NCBI GenBank assembly: GCA_951799445.1
Contig: OX637290.1
Coordinates: 27,646,987-27,710,986 of the forward strand
Origin: Pseudisothecium myosuroides
Taxonomy: Eukaryota; Streptophyta; Bryopsida; Hypnales; Lembophyllaceae
Reading direction: 5' to 3'
DNA: 64,000 nt
The notes under the pieces are model-generated. The model made no database searches and was not told where the DNA came from. It worked only from the letters and a program-made list of their open reading frames with translations. The translations under genes were made by a program, and so were the position numbers. Below, one piece after another: positions 1 to 11,667 of the stretch (positions are counted from its first letter, which is position 1; the number at the start of each line of letters is the position of its first letter).

Positions 1-1021
1 AAGGCAATCTAAACTTAGAATTGGCTCAGATCTGGAGCACTTGGTGTGCCCAAACAAGCTTGAAGGCCTTGTCTCTTAGAGCAACCCTACAATGGCTCGC
101 CAAGGGCTTTGACTCGTTCACTAGGCATGGCCGGGTTTGAAATACTCCCCCACGACACGCACGCCAAGAGCAAAATGATGCCCGTCCACTTCAAAAAGTG
201 GCAAGGGCACAGGCAATTAGTGAATCTTGGTTATGGCTTGCTAAGCCATTTAATAATTCTTGTGACTCCACGTGTTGAAAAGTTTTTCTTCAATAGTGCC
301 AAAGATTCTCTTCAAAATATTAAAATAATAGATATGAGTGAACTTTGCATCACTTGGCAAGTCTTTCCGTGGGGCCTTGACTCTTTAAAAAAATTGGCTC
401 TTGAACAAGGGACGCCAAACCTCTATTTGGCGCCCTTGTTTGTGGACTTGTTTTTAGCTAAGGAGGATGCTAAATCCTGCATTCAAAGTGGGCTTTGCGG
501 GTCAAATTTATCTGTGGGAAAACACAAGAATTTTTATTTCTTACACATGATAAAATTTGCAAATTTTGAATTCATATTTTTAATCAAAGACTCCAAATCA
601 GCTAGGAGAGGTGAAGAACATACCAAATTAGGAGTTTTTTTTTACATTTACCCCAAAGAATACTACATTAGAAGAAATTTGGGGCCTCTGGAGGGCTACT
701 CCAAAGTGACCATCCAGCCTATTAAAACAAAGGTAGGTCTTCTACAAAAACTGTTAGAAGTGCATAGTCAGATGATGTGAATTTTGCAAAACTAATCAGT
801 AAGAGCAAGCCTGTTGCCTAACTTCCACAATAAAAAAAAGGCCAATACAAGCTTTCCGTTGTTTGTTCTTGGTTTACTATTGGAATAAACTTTAGGTTTA
901 AAAAAAAATCCAATATTAAACAAGGTTTTTAATTAAAAATTAAAAATCAAATTATCCAATCAAGTCTAATTAAATTAGTTTAAGTGACTTTTGAAGCTAG
1001 TTGCTTTGGAGATGAATTTAG

Positions 1022-1603
1022 GAAGTTCTTTATAGAAGTGGAATAGTAGTAAGGGAGACAATGCATGTGGGATATGTAAATTAGGATGAATAGGAGCTCA
1101 ACCGCTCATAGTTAAGTGGAAGAAAATTGTATTAAAAGCAAAATTTTGGGCCTCATTTAGGCAGAGTAAAATAACGTTTTTGAAAAAACTTTGGACTAAG
1201 AAAATTTGGAGAATGAACCTCAGTTTCATACCCAAAAATCTTTTTGAGACTTCAAGTTTCTAATCAAAAGTTATGGACAAAATTTAGACCGGATGTTTGA
1301 AGGAACATTTTCTTTGACATTTTCAAACATCCGGTCTGAATTTTGTCCATAAATTTTGATTGGAAACTTGAAATCTCAAAAGGATTTTTGGGTATGAAAC
1401 TTAGGTTCATTTTCCAAATTTTCTTGGTCCAAAGTTTTTTCAAAAAGTTATTTTACTATACCTAAATGAGGCCCAAAATTTTGCTTTTAATACAATTTTT
1501 TTTTCCACTTAACTATAAGCGGTTGAGCTCCTATTCATCCTAATTCACATACCCCACATGCATTGTTCTACCTAATACTATCCCACTTCTATAAAGAGCT
1601 TCT
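1022..1603. repeat. Foldback (long hairpin) element, about 280-bp arms
   Basis: The left arm (about 1022-1302) and right arm (about 1322-1603) are reverse complements with scattered mismatches and small indels. The innermost pair is AGACCGGATGTTTGAA at 1287-1302 and TTCAAACATCCGGTCT at 1322-1337, leaving a 19-base loop. Other matching blocks include the segments reading GGGCCTCATTTAGG and CCTAAATGAGGCCC. There is no coding capacity. It is a foldback-type MITE, and its transcript would be a very long hairpin. Target-site duplications were not identified. Confidence 0.8.
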
Positions 1604-1741
1604 TCTCTCATATTCAAACACTTCAAATGTTCACAAAATAAATCTTTCACATTGGCATAAAAAAAAATTCTTGATAGTAAGCCATTTGACTATTTTTGGG
1701 CATTGCATTCTTTCTCACAATTTGGATTGAGAAGAAAGTGC

Positions 1742-1825
1742 ATCCAAGTAGAAAATGTTTAATAATTAGGATTATGGTGCTTTAATACATCTTAACACTG
1801 ATTATTAAACACTTTCTACTTGGAT
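1742..1825. repeat. 84-nt near-perfect hairpin
   Basis: Arms at 1742-1766 (ATCCAAGTAGAAAATGTTTA and five more bases) and 1801-1825 pair over 25 bp with one mismatch, around a 34-base loop. The size and geometry fit a small MITE or a young microRNA-like precursor. Nothing in the sequence shows transcription. Confidence 0.6.
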
Positions 1826-2299
1826 TTTTAGCCTTTTGACGAGCATCTAACATTGTGATTGAAGGTGAATGAGAGTAGGGGAAAAACAATTGGTTAAGAA
1901 GAAAAAAAATTGTTTGCAGGGTCCTCAGAGGCCCCACATTTCTTCTAATGAAATCTTCCTTGTTGGTCCCACTTTGAATGGAGGATTTAGCATCTTGCTT
2001 TAGCCGGGACCTCATGTGCAACTGTAGAATGCCAAGTTCCAATGCAAGCTTTTCTTATTTCTTTGTGAACTTTGAAAAGGCATTGATTTTGTTTGACTTT
2101 TTTTATTGGAGTTTTTGTCAGATGTGTAGCGCATGTCAAAGAAATAGGGCCATGGAGTTTCAAGTGTGGTGATGAAAATTTGGAGAGACCTACATTGAAA
2201 ATTCATAAAGTCTCCAATTGGTGGGACTAAAGAATCCACCCAGGCGCAGTAAAACTCTTGTCCAGGCAGTATTATTCTGCACCCTAGTGGAAATGCTCT

Positions 2300-3108
2300 T
2301 ATGCATATGCATTGTTATTTATCATGCAATCAAGAGTCAAAACCCATGCATGACTTAAGTGACATGACAAGTGAAATGACTTCTCAATTCTTATCAAAGG
2401 GTATGTTAGTAATCTCCACATGTGGAGACGGCAAGATGGGACAGCCAGTGGGACTTGGCATACTCATCCCAATCCCCCAGCCCATGTCTACCGATTGCTA
2501 TCCATAGCAACACGGGATGTGAATCTAGGAAAGGGGGAGGGGATAGTATGCACGGGCCCATAGTGCTCTCAATCTCCTTCCACGCACTCCTTCAATTTGT
2601 ACCTCCCAATGCACACTTCCAAGCCTCCCAACATTCAACAATGAAAGCCTACCTTTAATAATTGCATTGAAAGGACAAAGAGGGTCGATACTAAGCCACT
2701 CCAAGACTCTTCATTTGGCTGAGGGCTCATCAAATTTGGCCATACCGGCCATTTCTGGGTCCTTGCCGTACATGCCGCCGGGCACTACATGTGGCCAGGC
2801 CTGGCCACATAACATTGTTAACTCGGTTCTGTTGTACCCTAACAAACAAGGGATAATTCCCCCCTGGATGCCTAGGGGGTATTGAGTTTAATTGCCAAAT
2901 TGGTAATTGGTTGGCTACTGTCGGGGTGTCAGGCTCTCAACGCGTCTGAGGCCCATCCCCTCCAGCCAGGTGGAGTTCAGGAGGACAATTTTAGCACATA
3001 TGAGGAACTTCCAGGCTTGGGGGCCTTTGCTTTCTGCTCAGGCAAAGGGGAAGCCCCCAGGCTTGGTTAACAATGTTATGCACTCTCCAAGTTTGCACCA
3101 CTCCCTGA
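2300..3108. other. Non-coding stretch with a palindrome and a short inverted repeat
   Basis: No convincing gene. It holds a 22-bp perfect palindrome at 2789-2810 (core TGGCCAGGCCTGGCCA) and a 15-bp inverted pair, CATAACATTGTTAAC at 2808-2822 and GTTAACAATGTTATG at 3066-3080. The short overlapping frames here are GC-rich noise with no recognisable protein. Confidence 0.5.
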
Positions 3109-3496
3109 GAGCATTGCCACCCATTTTTTTGAAATAGGTATGGGAAAATAGGTTGGCCCGTGCCCGGTAGGTCTTGGATTGCTTACCTTCCCATTCATTT
3201 ATGGAAAATTGAACACGCCCAAACAAGACAAACTCATACATTAATGACTTGTCATAATCAAGAGCCAACCAAAATGCTAATTGATTAAAGAAAAGTTAAA
3301 AAATGGCCCACAAACCAACAAGATCTAGCATGAATCAACTTACATGGCAGGGACTCTCTCCTACCGTTTGGAGAGAGAATTATGCCATGACCAGGTTCTT
3401 TTTGCCCCTCCCCGAGTTCACGGTGGACCATTTTTTCTTCACTGGCCACATTCAAGCCCGGGCCGCGAGCTTCTGAGTGAACGGGTGGCAATGCTC
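3109..3496. mobile_element. MITE with 14-bp perfect terminal inverted repeats
   Basis: The ends read GAGCATTGCCACCC (3109-3122) and GGGTGGCAATGCTC (3483-3496), a perfect 14-bp inverted pair around 388 bp with no transposase. A further outer segment (GGGGATGCTC, about 3508-3518) suggests the true element may be slightly longer. No clear target-site duplication was seen, so the superfamily is open. Confidence 0.55.
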
Positions 3497-3519
3497 CGAG
3501 TCGCCGTGGGGATGCTCTA

Positions 3520-4040
3520 AGCATAACTTAAGTTTCTTATGACAAAAGCCAGCATTCATTACAAAAAATTTCAGGCTTTGGAAAGGCCGCGAGTTTTGCA
3601 CTGCCCGCAACTACCCCAGTGCATTTAGAGAGGAAATTCACTGTTTTTTTATTTTTTAATGAAACCTGCTGATGTGGTACTACTTGTGCCACATCAGCGC
3701 CACATTAGGTTTTCATAGATTTTTAATATTTTTTTATTTTTTTAATATTTTTTTTCAAAAAAAATATTTTTTTAGTTTCCTGTAATTGCACTATGGGGCG
3801 CCAAAAATCAAATCCTTAATGGCCCTCTACAGGGCTCAGATTTTTTCTAATGCAAGTTAAACAACGCATGTGCTTGTTCCTTATCATGTAATCAACATCC
3901 CAATTAGGCCTAACTCACAAGTTAATGAAATGTCTTAAATTGGTCTGAGGGTAGTAACCAGTGAATAATTTATTGGCAAATTTTTGCCACATCCCCCCCT
4001 GATTTTGAGCCTTGCGATTTCCTTTTAGAAAAAAAAGTGA
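3520..4040. other. Non-coding stretch with a small stem-loop
   Basis: No gene seen. A stem-loop near 3660-3720 pairs CTGATGTGG with CCACATCAG and AACCT with AGGTT, followed by an AT-rich run. This arrangement is common in small plant MITEs. Confidence 0.4.
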
Positions 4041-4763
4041 TTAAAATTTTTTTTTTGCCTGAAAGCGACTGACGAGGCCGGTTGGGGTGCCCCGTCAGCC
4101 GCCCCAGGCTTGCAGCAGTCGCCTCCCTGACCTGCCCGTTAGGGCTGGTTAATCGCCACTCACGGTAGGTTAGGGAGAGTTTATCGCCTGAACTCCTGAT
4201 TTTCCTCCTCTTTCGCCAGATTGCTTGCGTTGGTGCGCTGCTGCTGGGACGCTGTCATTCGCTTGATGTTGGAGGTCACTTGCACATTTGTAGCCAATCG
4301 CGTTTTTAGTATGAGTGCAGGTGTAGTTGAATCGTGGCAGATTTTGATGAAGGTTTTAGCGAGAGAAGGCAGGCTTTTTAGATTTCTAATTGCAGCAAAT
4401 TGTAGGGTGCGGTTGAGGGAATTTCGAGAAATTTTCTGTATCTTTCTTCTATTTAGTGTAGCTGAGAATGTCTCCTGGACAATGTGGCTAGAAAGTGGAG
4501 CATGGGCGAGTGGACTTTGGGGTTCAAATTTATCCTGTGCATTGATGGAGCTTCGTATTTTAGCAATGTAGGGTGTGCGGATTTGTTTCTCGTGTTGTGT
4601 TGGTGCTTGACAGGTTTGCGGTGGAAGTTGCCTAGGTTTGTGCATAAATTGCGAATTTCTCAACCAATTTGGAGTAGATGAGTTCTCATCCTTCATGTTT
4701 TTGTTAGTCATTTACTTTGTTGCTTTGTTGTGACGAATTCTTCTCTGTAGTTGGTTTCCAATC

Positions 4764-7252
4764 ATGGCTCTCCATCAGTCCATGATGAAGAAGTTTCTGT
4801 ATGAGGGGAGGGTGGATTTCGGTGTTCTGAATCAATCCTCGAATCTGGCTTGACGCAGGCACATTGTGACCCCCCGGTGTTTTGGGGCACCCATCCGACC
4901 ACTGTTCCTGCACTGGATTCTGCTCTCGATCTTGATGCACCGTTAATCCCGTTGGTCGCAGCTCCAGACGTAGTCATCCTCGACGCAGCAGAGGCGTCAG
5001 CGGTGCATGAGCAGGCTCGGACGAAGCGCTCACGGTACGAGGCAAATTGGCAATGGCAGGACACTTGGGCCGCACGCATGCCATGGGCCGAGAATGTCGT
5101 TGGGGCAGATGGGAAGATCAGGCAGGTACAATGCAAAATTTGTACAGAGGTTGAGGGGAGGGAGAAGTTAATTGTTCCAAAGCTCGATTCTCTTTGGAAA
5201 CATTGTGGTAGAAGGAAGGCAGCTACTTCTTTTGGGAAAGTGAAGGCAGGGGAACATTACTTTCTTGCCAATAATGCGCATATGAAAAACGAAAAAACGT
5301 ACTTTGCACGTCTTGGGAAGGCTGGGGATATTGTGCTTCAGCAGGTGGCTAAGGGGACAATTGTGGAAGCGAAAAGTGGTGCAATTTCGTTGCATTTTGT
5401 GGTTGCTCATGCAAGGTCGTCCGCTGAATCAGTTTGAGAGCTTGTGGGAGCTGCTGCAGCTTCTTTTTGTGCCGGATTTCCCTTTGAAACACTGGAGTAT
5501 TCCCATGGCTTGGGAGATGGCTGATCACTTGGCGAAGGCATTGGCAGATCATATGAAGTAAGTCATCTGTAAGGCCCACTTCTTCTCCTTGAGCGCTGAT
5601 GAGGTAACTACTGTGGACTCTCAGTCATGGCTGTCCATTCACTTGTACATTTGTGTTGGCTTCAAGCGAGTCCCAATTCTGCTGTCCTTGAGTCGGCTGG
5701 TAGAAGGCAACGGGGCTGACGGAGTTTGCAGCTATATCGACGGTATGGTTTCTCATCACACAGGGTTGTCTAAATCTGAGGTTACCAGTAGACTAGTTTG
5801 CTTTGGTGCAGACGGTGCCTTCATGTTCCAGGGATCTCGGAATGGGGTGATTGTGCAAATGAAGGAGCACATGGCCCCTTTTTTGTTCGGTGTGCATTGC
5901 ATGGCACATCGAACAAATCTAGCTGTTGAGCCACTTTCGAATTTGCCGGTTGTCTGTAAACTAGAAGCATTGTGCCAGGCAATGTATGCCTACTTTAGTC
6001 ATAGTCCGAAGCGTAACTTAGAATTCCAGAAACTTGTTGACTTAGTGGAAACAGAGGGCCAGCGGATGCTCCGCAACGTGAAAACACGGTGGATTTCTTT
6101 GCTAGAGCCACTCAAGAGGATCATGGGCGAGTACAAGACACTTGTCGTGAAGATGTGTGAAGACGCGGTGGTGAAGGAGCCGAACTTGATCGTGAAGCAG
6201 GCAGCTACAAAGGAATCGGTTAGGGTCAATTACGATCTCCTCTGTGATATTGGTACATTTCTTGGTCTCCCCTGCATCATGCCTTTGCTGGAATCCGTGA
6301 ACTCACTCATGAAGTTTGTGCAATCTGACCATGTGTTCGTGAGTGACTATGTGGCGGCAGTTAAAATTTGCCAAGGTGAACTGTACGCCATGTACACTGA
6401 CAAGGACTCCGCTTGGCAACAACAACATTTCCAAATGTTTTATGATGTCATCCACGATCAGTCGTATTGCATTTCACAGGAATGGGTGACTGACTTGAAT
6501 ACGGGAGGGGAGTCTCTTGCTTTCCGGATTGCAGGACACACATATCCAGCACACTCTCTCTGCCCTGTTAGTAGAAAGAAGCTGGCGGTGAAGAAGGACG
6601 ACTTGGCTGCCATCATTTCCTCAGTGAAGACACAGTGTCGAGATGCAGCTGAAATGCTCACTTTGGAGCTGGATGTGCGTTTCCCTGAGGTTGAACTGAT
6701 GTCTGCTTTGGGCATAGTATTTCCTCAATACTGGTTGCAGCCCAACGCTGACAACTTGTTTCCCTTGCACATTGCAACCGTGAAGTCCCACTTTGCTTTG
6801 GTGCGCCAGGTCAATTTCGGGAATCACAAGGAGCCCAAGCAGCAGCAGGTGGATCCCCTCATTGACGGGAGGCTGTTGACGATGCAAATGTCACTATTCA
6901 AACTCACCATGAAATCCCATGCGAAAGTAGCTATGGGGGAACCCTTGGAGCAGAACCCCTTGACAAAAGTATGGGTTCGCATTGGACAAACGCACTCATG
7001 CTCAACCGTTTGTCAAAGTTCATTAAGTTGGCTGAAATTGCAACATGTGCGGTCCTGGGAAGTGTTGCCGATGAGCACACCTTTTCAACTCTCAGCTTCA
7101 TGAAGTCGAAATTGAGAAACCGTTTGGATGGGCATGTTGATACTTGTGTTAAACTCTTCTCACATGAGTTCTTTACTTTGAGCACCTTCCCTGTGCACAA
7201 GGCCATCACCTCATGGCGGGAGGAGAGAGTACAACGGGGAACAGACTTGTAA
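4764..7252 (+). pseudogene. hAT-family transposase, frameshifted
   Basis: Three reading frames follow each other. At 4850-5437 lies a zinc-finger-like N-terminus (CKIC at the metal site, then WKHCGRR). At 5304-7103 lies the catalytic core, with CFGADGAFMFQG and VHCMAHRTNLAV, typical of the RNase-H-like domain of ZNF862-like hAT proteins. At 6971-7252 lies the hAT C-terminal dimerisation region (DEHTFSTLSFMKSKLRNRL). Frame changes near 5400 and 6970 and a stop at about 5560 separate them. A possible ATG at 4764 leads a short frame that ends just before the zinc-finger frame, so the N-terminus may also be shifted. A functional protein would cut and paste the element; this copy cannot make one. 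One or more breaks could instead be unannotated introns, but no convincing splice pair was found. Confidence 0.75.
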
Positions 7253-7317
7253 GCTCTGTTTCCATTAATCCGGCAAGTTTGGGCTTCAAAGTTTTCTTTA
7301 CAATTTTACTAACTGGA

Positions 7318-7400
7318 TTGGGGGTGGGTGGGATTACCCATTGCGTTGGGCAAGGCCTTCATGGTCGGGGTTCAACTCCCCTGGGTAATACTTCTTCGTA
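7318..7400 (+). repeat. tRNA-related SINE-like fragment
   Basis: GGTTCAACTCC at 7369-7379 closely matches a RNA polymerase III B box, inside a context (GGTCGGGGTTCAACTCCCCT) that resembles a tRNA T-arm with complementary sides. Flanking ATTACCC and GGGTAAT could pair as an acceptor-like stem. A full cloverleaf is not present, so it is better read as a SINE head or tRNA relic than a tRNA gene. It lies downstream of the hAT coding region. Confidence 0.45.
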
Positions 7401-7620
7401 TTCAAATTGAAATTGTATGTAGATTCGCCAATTTAGCCTCTAAAGTAGGAGAACTGTCGCCAGGTGCTGCTAGACGGCGAAAATGGGCAGTCGCCACATG
7501 CGACTCAGAAAAATTCCCGGGCAGCCACTCCTACGAGCAAGGGAAACCTTTTGAGCGCCAGCGACGCGCCTCCTTGTGCTGTTAGGGAGCGTGTCGCACG
7601 ACCTTCCTTACAGGTTATTT

Positions 7621-8467
7621 TATTCACTGGTAATAACTTAACTTAGCTTAAGTTCATTATTATAAAACTATTCAATCAGGCTGGGACAGGCACCATGTGA
7701 GAGAGTGTGCCCCAGCAACGGTGTGATTTGGGGGTATGGTAAATATGCCTATTACGGTACAAGTAGATTTGGTATTGCGGAAGCTTGGAGAAGCTATTTG
7801 TCAACTCCTCGGAATTTTCTGGAGATTGAGAAGTTTGAGAGAAGCCATTTGCAAGCTGAATCAAGACATATTGACAAGAAATGAATTTTGTGTGATTTTT
7901 CAAAGTTTATTGGGACTAAATTGGTAAAGTGGGGGTAGACCCATGCTAAATTGGACAATGATGTGTCCCCTCCCCCAAGTGCATTGTTGTAATGCTTATG
8001 GATTGTTGAGATTGTAGTAATGTGTGGGTGACTAATGCAAATGGGAAGGTCTAGAAGATGTTGGAATTGGGAGATTGAAGGCATTGGGTTGTTTTACCTT
8101 AACTTCCTAAGGTAAATACAACCATAATGGACACTAGTAGCAACTAAGCATATTTACTATTATTAAATCTAAATTGTCTTTATTGAATCCAATTGGCAAG
8201 TGAAAGAAGATTTCAACGTACTTTAGAGTTGTTGATCAAAATTACTTCAACTTTAGTAATAATTTCTCAAAGAAAACTCCACAATAAAAGGTTATTTGTT
8301 TCATGCTCAAAATTGTGATAGTATGAGGCAATGTTTTTTTAGGCATTTAAATGCCTAAAAGCACCAAAAATAATTACGGAGCAGTTAAGGAAAAATTTGA
8401 AGAAAAATTGGATGATGATGCCAAGTTGTTCCAATTTTTGAAAATAATTTGGATGAAATTGCCAATT
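7621..8467. other. Non-coding stretch
   Basis: AT-rich, with only short random frames. A small palindrome, TTTTAGGCATTTAAATGCCTAAAA, is centred near 8348. No gene or recognised element. Confidence 0.4.
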
Positions 8468-9323
8468 TTAACCTCTAAAGGACCAAGGCCTTTGTTTTTT
8501 TTGCACATTCAACCACAGGATTTTACACCAACTAGTACAAGAATGTGTGGAAAAAATTTCAGAATTTTTGATCACACAAATTGCAAGATATTTGCGTTTA
8601 AAGTGATGAAAACAAGTTTTTATAGCACCTTGCATGACTAAATTTTTTGACTTTGAACCTTCTTAACTTAAACTTTTTGCACTACAAAGTTTTAAGCTTT
8701 AAATCTTTATGGTGGAAAAATGAGTTGAGAGTTTAGGAAAAAAAATAAATTAAAAAAATCTTAATTTTCATTCTTAAAAAAATTGCTAAGTAGAAGTAGG
8801 GACAAGATAGAAGGAAAAATCTAAATTATTAATATTTCTAAGATGGAATTAAAATGCACTAATTCCAAAGGTGAGACTTTTCTAGCAAGCAAACTAAGCC
8901 ATGTGGAACTTTTTTTCTTGAGAAATTGTAGAAATTCCATTTAGAAATGAATCCTACAAGTTATTTTTCCTGGAAGATGCTCTAAATGCCCCAAAACAAG
9001 ATTGTCCATGATTTCACATAACAAATCCAAATGAAATGAATCAAAGCTTTCTATGTAGACAAAAATAGAATCTATAAAAAATATTAAATTAAATTCAAAT
9101 TTTTGAATTTTTTTGTCTCCCTGCCCGGTCTCCCTTGTTTTGAGCTTATTTGGGCATAACTTTTGTTTCCAGGCATCAATTGAAAAAAAAATATTCCCAC
9201 AAAGCTAACCAATTCTTCTATCTTCAAAAAAAATTCAAAAAATCATAACAAAAATTGAGACCACAGGTACCTACCCAAAATCCAATTCGTCCTCCGAGGG
9301 AAAAATGGTCTTTTAGGGATTAA
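8468..9323 (+). mobile_element. TTAA-flanked non-autonomous element, copy 1
   Basis: Bounded by TTAA on both sides. The left end reads ACCTCTAAAGGACCAAGG; the right end, read inward, is ATCCCTAAAAGACC. Internal text (the block GTGTGGAAAAAATTTCAG and the block CAAGATATTTGCGTTTAAAG) is shared with the copies at 10.4, 13.1 and 15.1 kb. There is no transposase. TTAA target and CCC-type ends are the hallmark of piggyBac-like transposons, so I infer a piggyBac-like MITE. Confidence 0.7.
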
Positions 9324-10403
9324 ATTAAACTCATCCTAATAACTGGATGGAAGATATTTCTTTCCAAAATATTGATACACATCATAATATATCCTTCATA
9401 TTAACACAATTGTGCTTTTATTAGAAAGTAGACACCTTATTCAAGGATTTTTTTTGGTTTGGGGAGAAGTGTTAAAGTAGCAACATACAAGAAAATGATA
9501 TAGTCAAATATTGGAATATCAATATTGATGATCAATATCATAATATCATGTAGATGAAAGATAGTTCTTTCCAAAATATTGATACACAATTAAATATCGA
9601 TTTTGAATATCAATTATTTATTTTTATTATGTGAAGCTATAAATTGTCTATTATTGTGAAAAAATGAAATTGGTTTTGTGAAATTTCCTCAAGAGACATG
9701 AATAAAAATGAAGATTAGTATGAAAAATTTTCAATTGATTATTTTAATTTTTACACACAAAATATGCTTACCAATAACCTTCAAATTTTCAATTGATTAT
9801 TTTATTTTTTTACAACCAAAATACGCTTGCCAATAACCTTCAAGTCAAACTCCACTATCAAGCTCCATTTATTGTTTTGTACAACTGATTTACAAAATTT
9901 TAATACTTTTAACTTGTAAAAAAATATGAATTTCTACTATGATTGAAGGTTAGAATGATAAAAATAATTTTTTAATTTAAATATAATTTTTTTTAAAGAA
10001 TTAACTATGAATGAAAAACTCACAATATTGTGTAATTTGGAATCTAATACATCGAGCTTGTAATTGCAATTATTCTTTCAATTTTGGAATTTTTTCAAAA
10101 TTTTGAAAAGGGGACAGAATCAAGAATTGTCAAATTTCATTTTCTTAGTTTAAATCAAATACCAAAAATTGTTATTTTGAGAGTTACAATCAAAGTGCAA
10201 ACACTTTGGAGATGGATGGACCATTGGTGGTTAAGAGGACCTATAAACAAGTCCGCCAAATATATCTCTATCTTTTCATTGCTTTATAATTAGAACTTGA
10301 AATTTATATCATTGGAAGCAAATTCAAAAGTTTTTGAAATAGCCATACAAGAATTTCCAAATTTAGACATTGAACAATGAAAATAAACCACATCAAAAGA
10401 ACA
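9324..10403. other. Non-coding AT-rich stretch
   Basis: No gene. A short stretch around 9730-9760 (TTTTCAATTGATTATTTTA) is repeated about 57 bp downstream as a near-exact direct repeat. Several ATTGATACACA motifs occur near 9370 and 9580. Confidence 0.4.
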
Positions 10404-11344
10404 TTAACCCCTAAAGGACTGGCATGCATATTTTGGCCGTGTAGAAATTTTGGGCAGGTCCGTGTGACTAGAGATTTCCATATTTTCAGCTGAAATTTTA
10501 ATAGTAGGTGGGCGCAAGGAATATCTTTCATATGCACTAAATTTCAGGACATTTGGAAATAGGAGTCAAAAGTTATGGCCAAATATGTTACTTTTTTTTG
10601 TAACTGGGTAGTCCGGGCAGCAAGAAAAATTTGGCAAAAATTTGATTTTTTTTTTTAATATTTTTTTCTTGTAGATTATATTTTTGTCTATCTGGAAATC
10701 TTTGATTCATTTCATTTGGATTTGTCATGAGAAAGTTATGGACATTCTTGTTTTTCGGGCAGTTAGAGCATCTTCTTAAAAAAAATAACTTGTAGGATTC
10801 ATTTCTAAATGCTATTTTTGCAATTTAAAAAAAAAAGAAAATTCTCATGGTTTAGTTTACTTGCTAGAAAAATCTCACCATTGGGATTAGTGTATTTTAA
10901 TTCCATCTAAAATATATTAATGTTTTAGATTTTCCTTCTATCTCGTACCTACTTCTACTTAATAAATTTTTTAGGAATGATAATTAAGTTTTTTTGAATA
11001 TTTTTTTTTCCCCTAGACTCTCAACTCAATTCTCCACTATGAAGATTTGAAGCACAAAACTCTGTAGTGCAAAAATTTTAAGTGAAAAATGTTTAAAGTC
11101 AAAAAATCTAGTCCCGCAATGTGCTGAAATACTTGTTTTTTCCACTTTAAACGCAGATATCTTGCAATCTGAGCGGTCAAAAATTCTGAAATTTTTTCCA
11201 CACATTTTCATACTAGTTAGGTATAAGATCCTATGGTTAGATGTGCAAAAAAAATATTTTTCAAATTTTTTTACTCCTTGCTATAGAAATGGCAGGTTTG
11301 AGTGTTTTTTGGCAAAAGAAAGGCCTTGGGCCTTTAGGGGTTAA
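10404..11344 (-). mobile_element. TTAA-flanked non-autonomous element, copy 2 (inverted)
   Basis: 941 bp between TTAA at 10404-10407 and TTAA at 11341-11344. The ends are CCCCTAAAGGACTGG and, inward from the right, CCCCTAAAGGCCCAAGG. The body is the reverse complement of copies 1 and 3. It is non-coding. The inward-pairing ends and intact TTAA pair make this one of the clearest members of the family. Confidence 0.8.
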
Positions 11345-11667
11345 AAGACAAAAAATTATTTAGAGGTGCTAGCAAAACATGCTTGCAAATGAAAATTTTG
11401 GCCAACATCATGGCATTTTGGAGTGAATTGACCAAGTTTTGCATTTCTAGGCGTGTTTTATCAAGACTTCTATAATTTTTGTATTTTAACTAGCTTTTGT
11501 AGCAATTCTTTTTCAATGTTTAATATCTAAATTTGAGATTTCTTTTCATATTCAAAGTGCTTTTGAGTATGCTTTAAATGACAGAAATTTCAAGTTCTAA
11601 ATACAAAATAGTAAATAGAGTTATATTTGATAGTGTAGTTATACCAAACTATTGAGGATGGCCTTAG

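Larger units (their letters stand above)
440..2030. repeat. Outer inverted pair of a composite foldback region
   Basis: A block at about 458-492 (containing GGATGCTAAATCCTGCATTC) recurs inverted at about 1967-2003. A second block at 665-691 (CATTAGAAGAAATTTGGGGC) recurs inverted at 1925-1954. The two pairs are in matching order, so they look like the arms of an old inverted-repeat transposon whose centre now holds the tighter foldback at 1022-1603. The open frame at 109-780 runs through these repeats, resembles no known protein and is not called as a gene. The arms are imperfect and the outer limits are not resolved. Confidence 0.5.
4045..7620 (+). mobile_element. Degenerate hAT transposon (approximate limits)
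   Basis: The transposase remnant is flanked on both sides by clusters of TCGCC / GCGACTG motifs (about 4058-4215 on the left, about 7455-7515 on the right). These resemble the subterminal repeats that hAT transposases bind. Exact terminal inverted repeats and the expected 8-bp duplication could not be pinned down, so the limits are approximate. The 4190-4760 stretch has opposing open frames on both strands but no recognisable domain and is best read as the element's leader. Confidence 0.5.

Noticed and set aside
109..780. 223-codon open frame
   Set aside because: It runs through inverted-repeat sequence shared with 1.9-2.0 kb, has no domain or sensible composition, and is explained as transposon sequence.
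4181..4711. 176-codon minus-strand frame opposite the hAT leader
   Set aside because: No homology, basic and polar low-information sequence; an equally open frame lies on the other strand.
5556..5580. Possible GTAAGT intron start at the internal stop of the hAT frame
   Set aside because: The only nearby acceptor would make an intron of about 20 bases; a nonsense mutation is simpler.
7318..7400. Functional tRNA gene
   Set aside because: B box and one stem are present, but no anticodon arm or full cloverleaf can be drawn.
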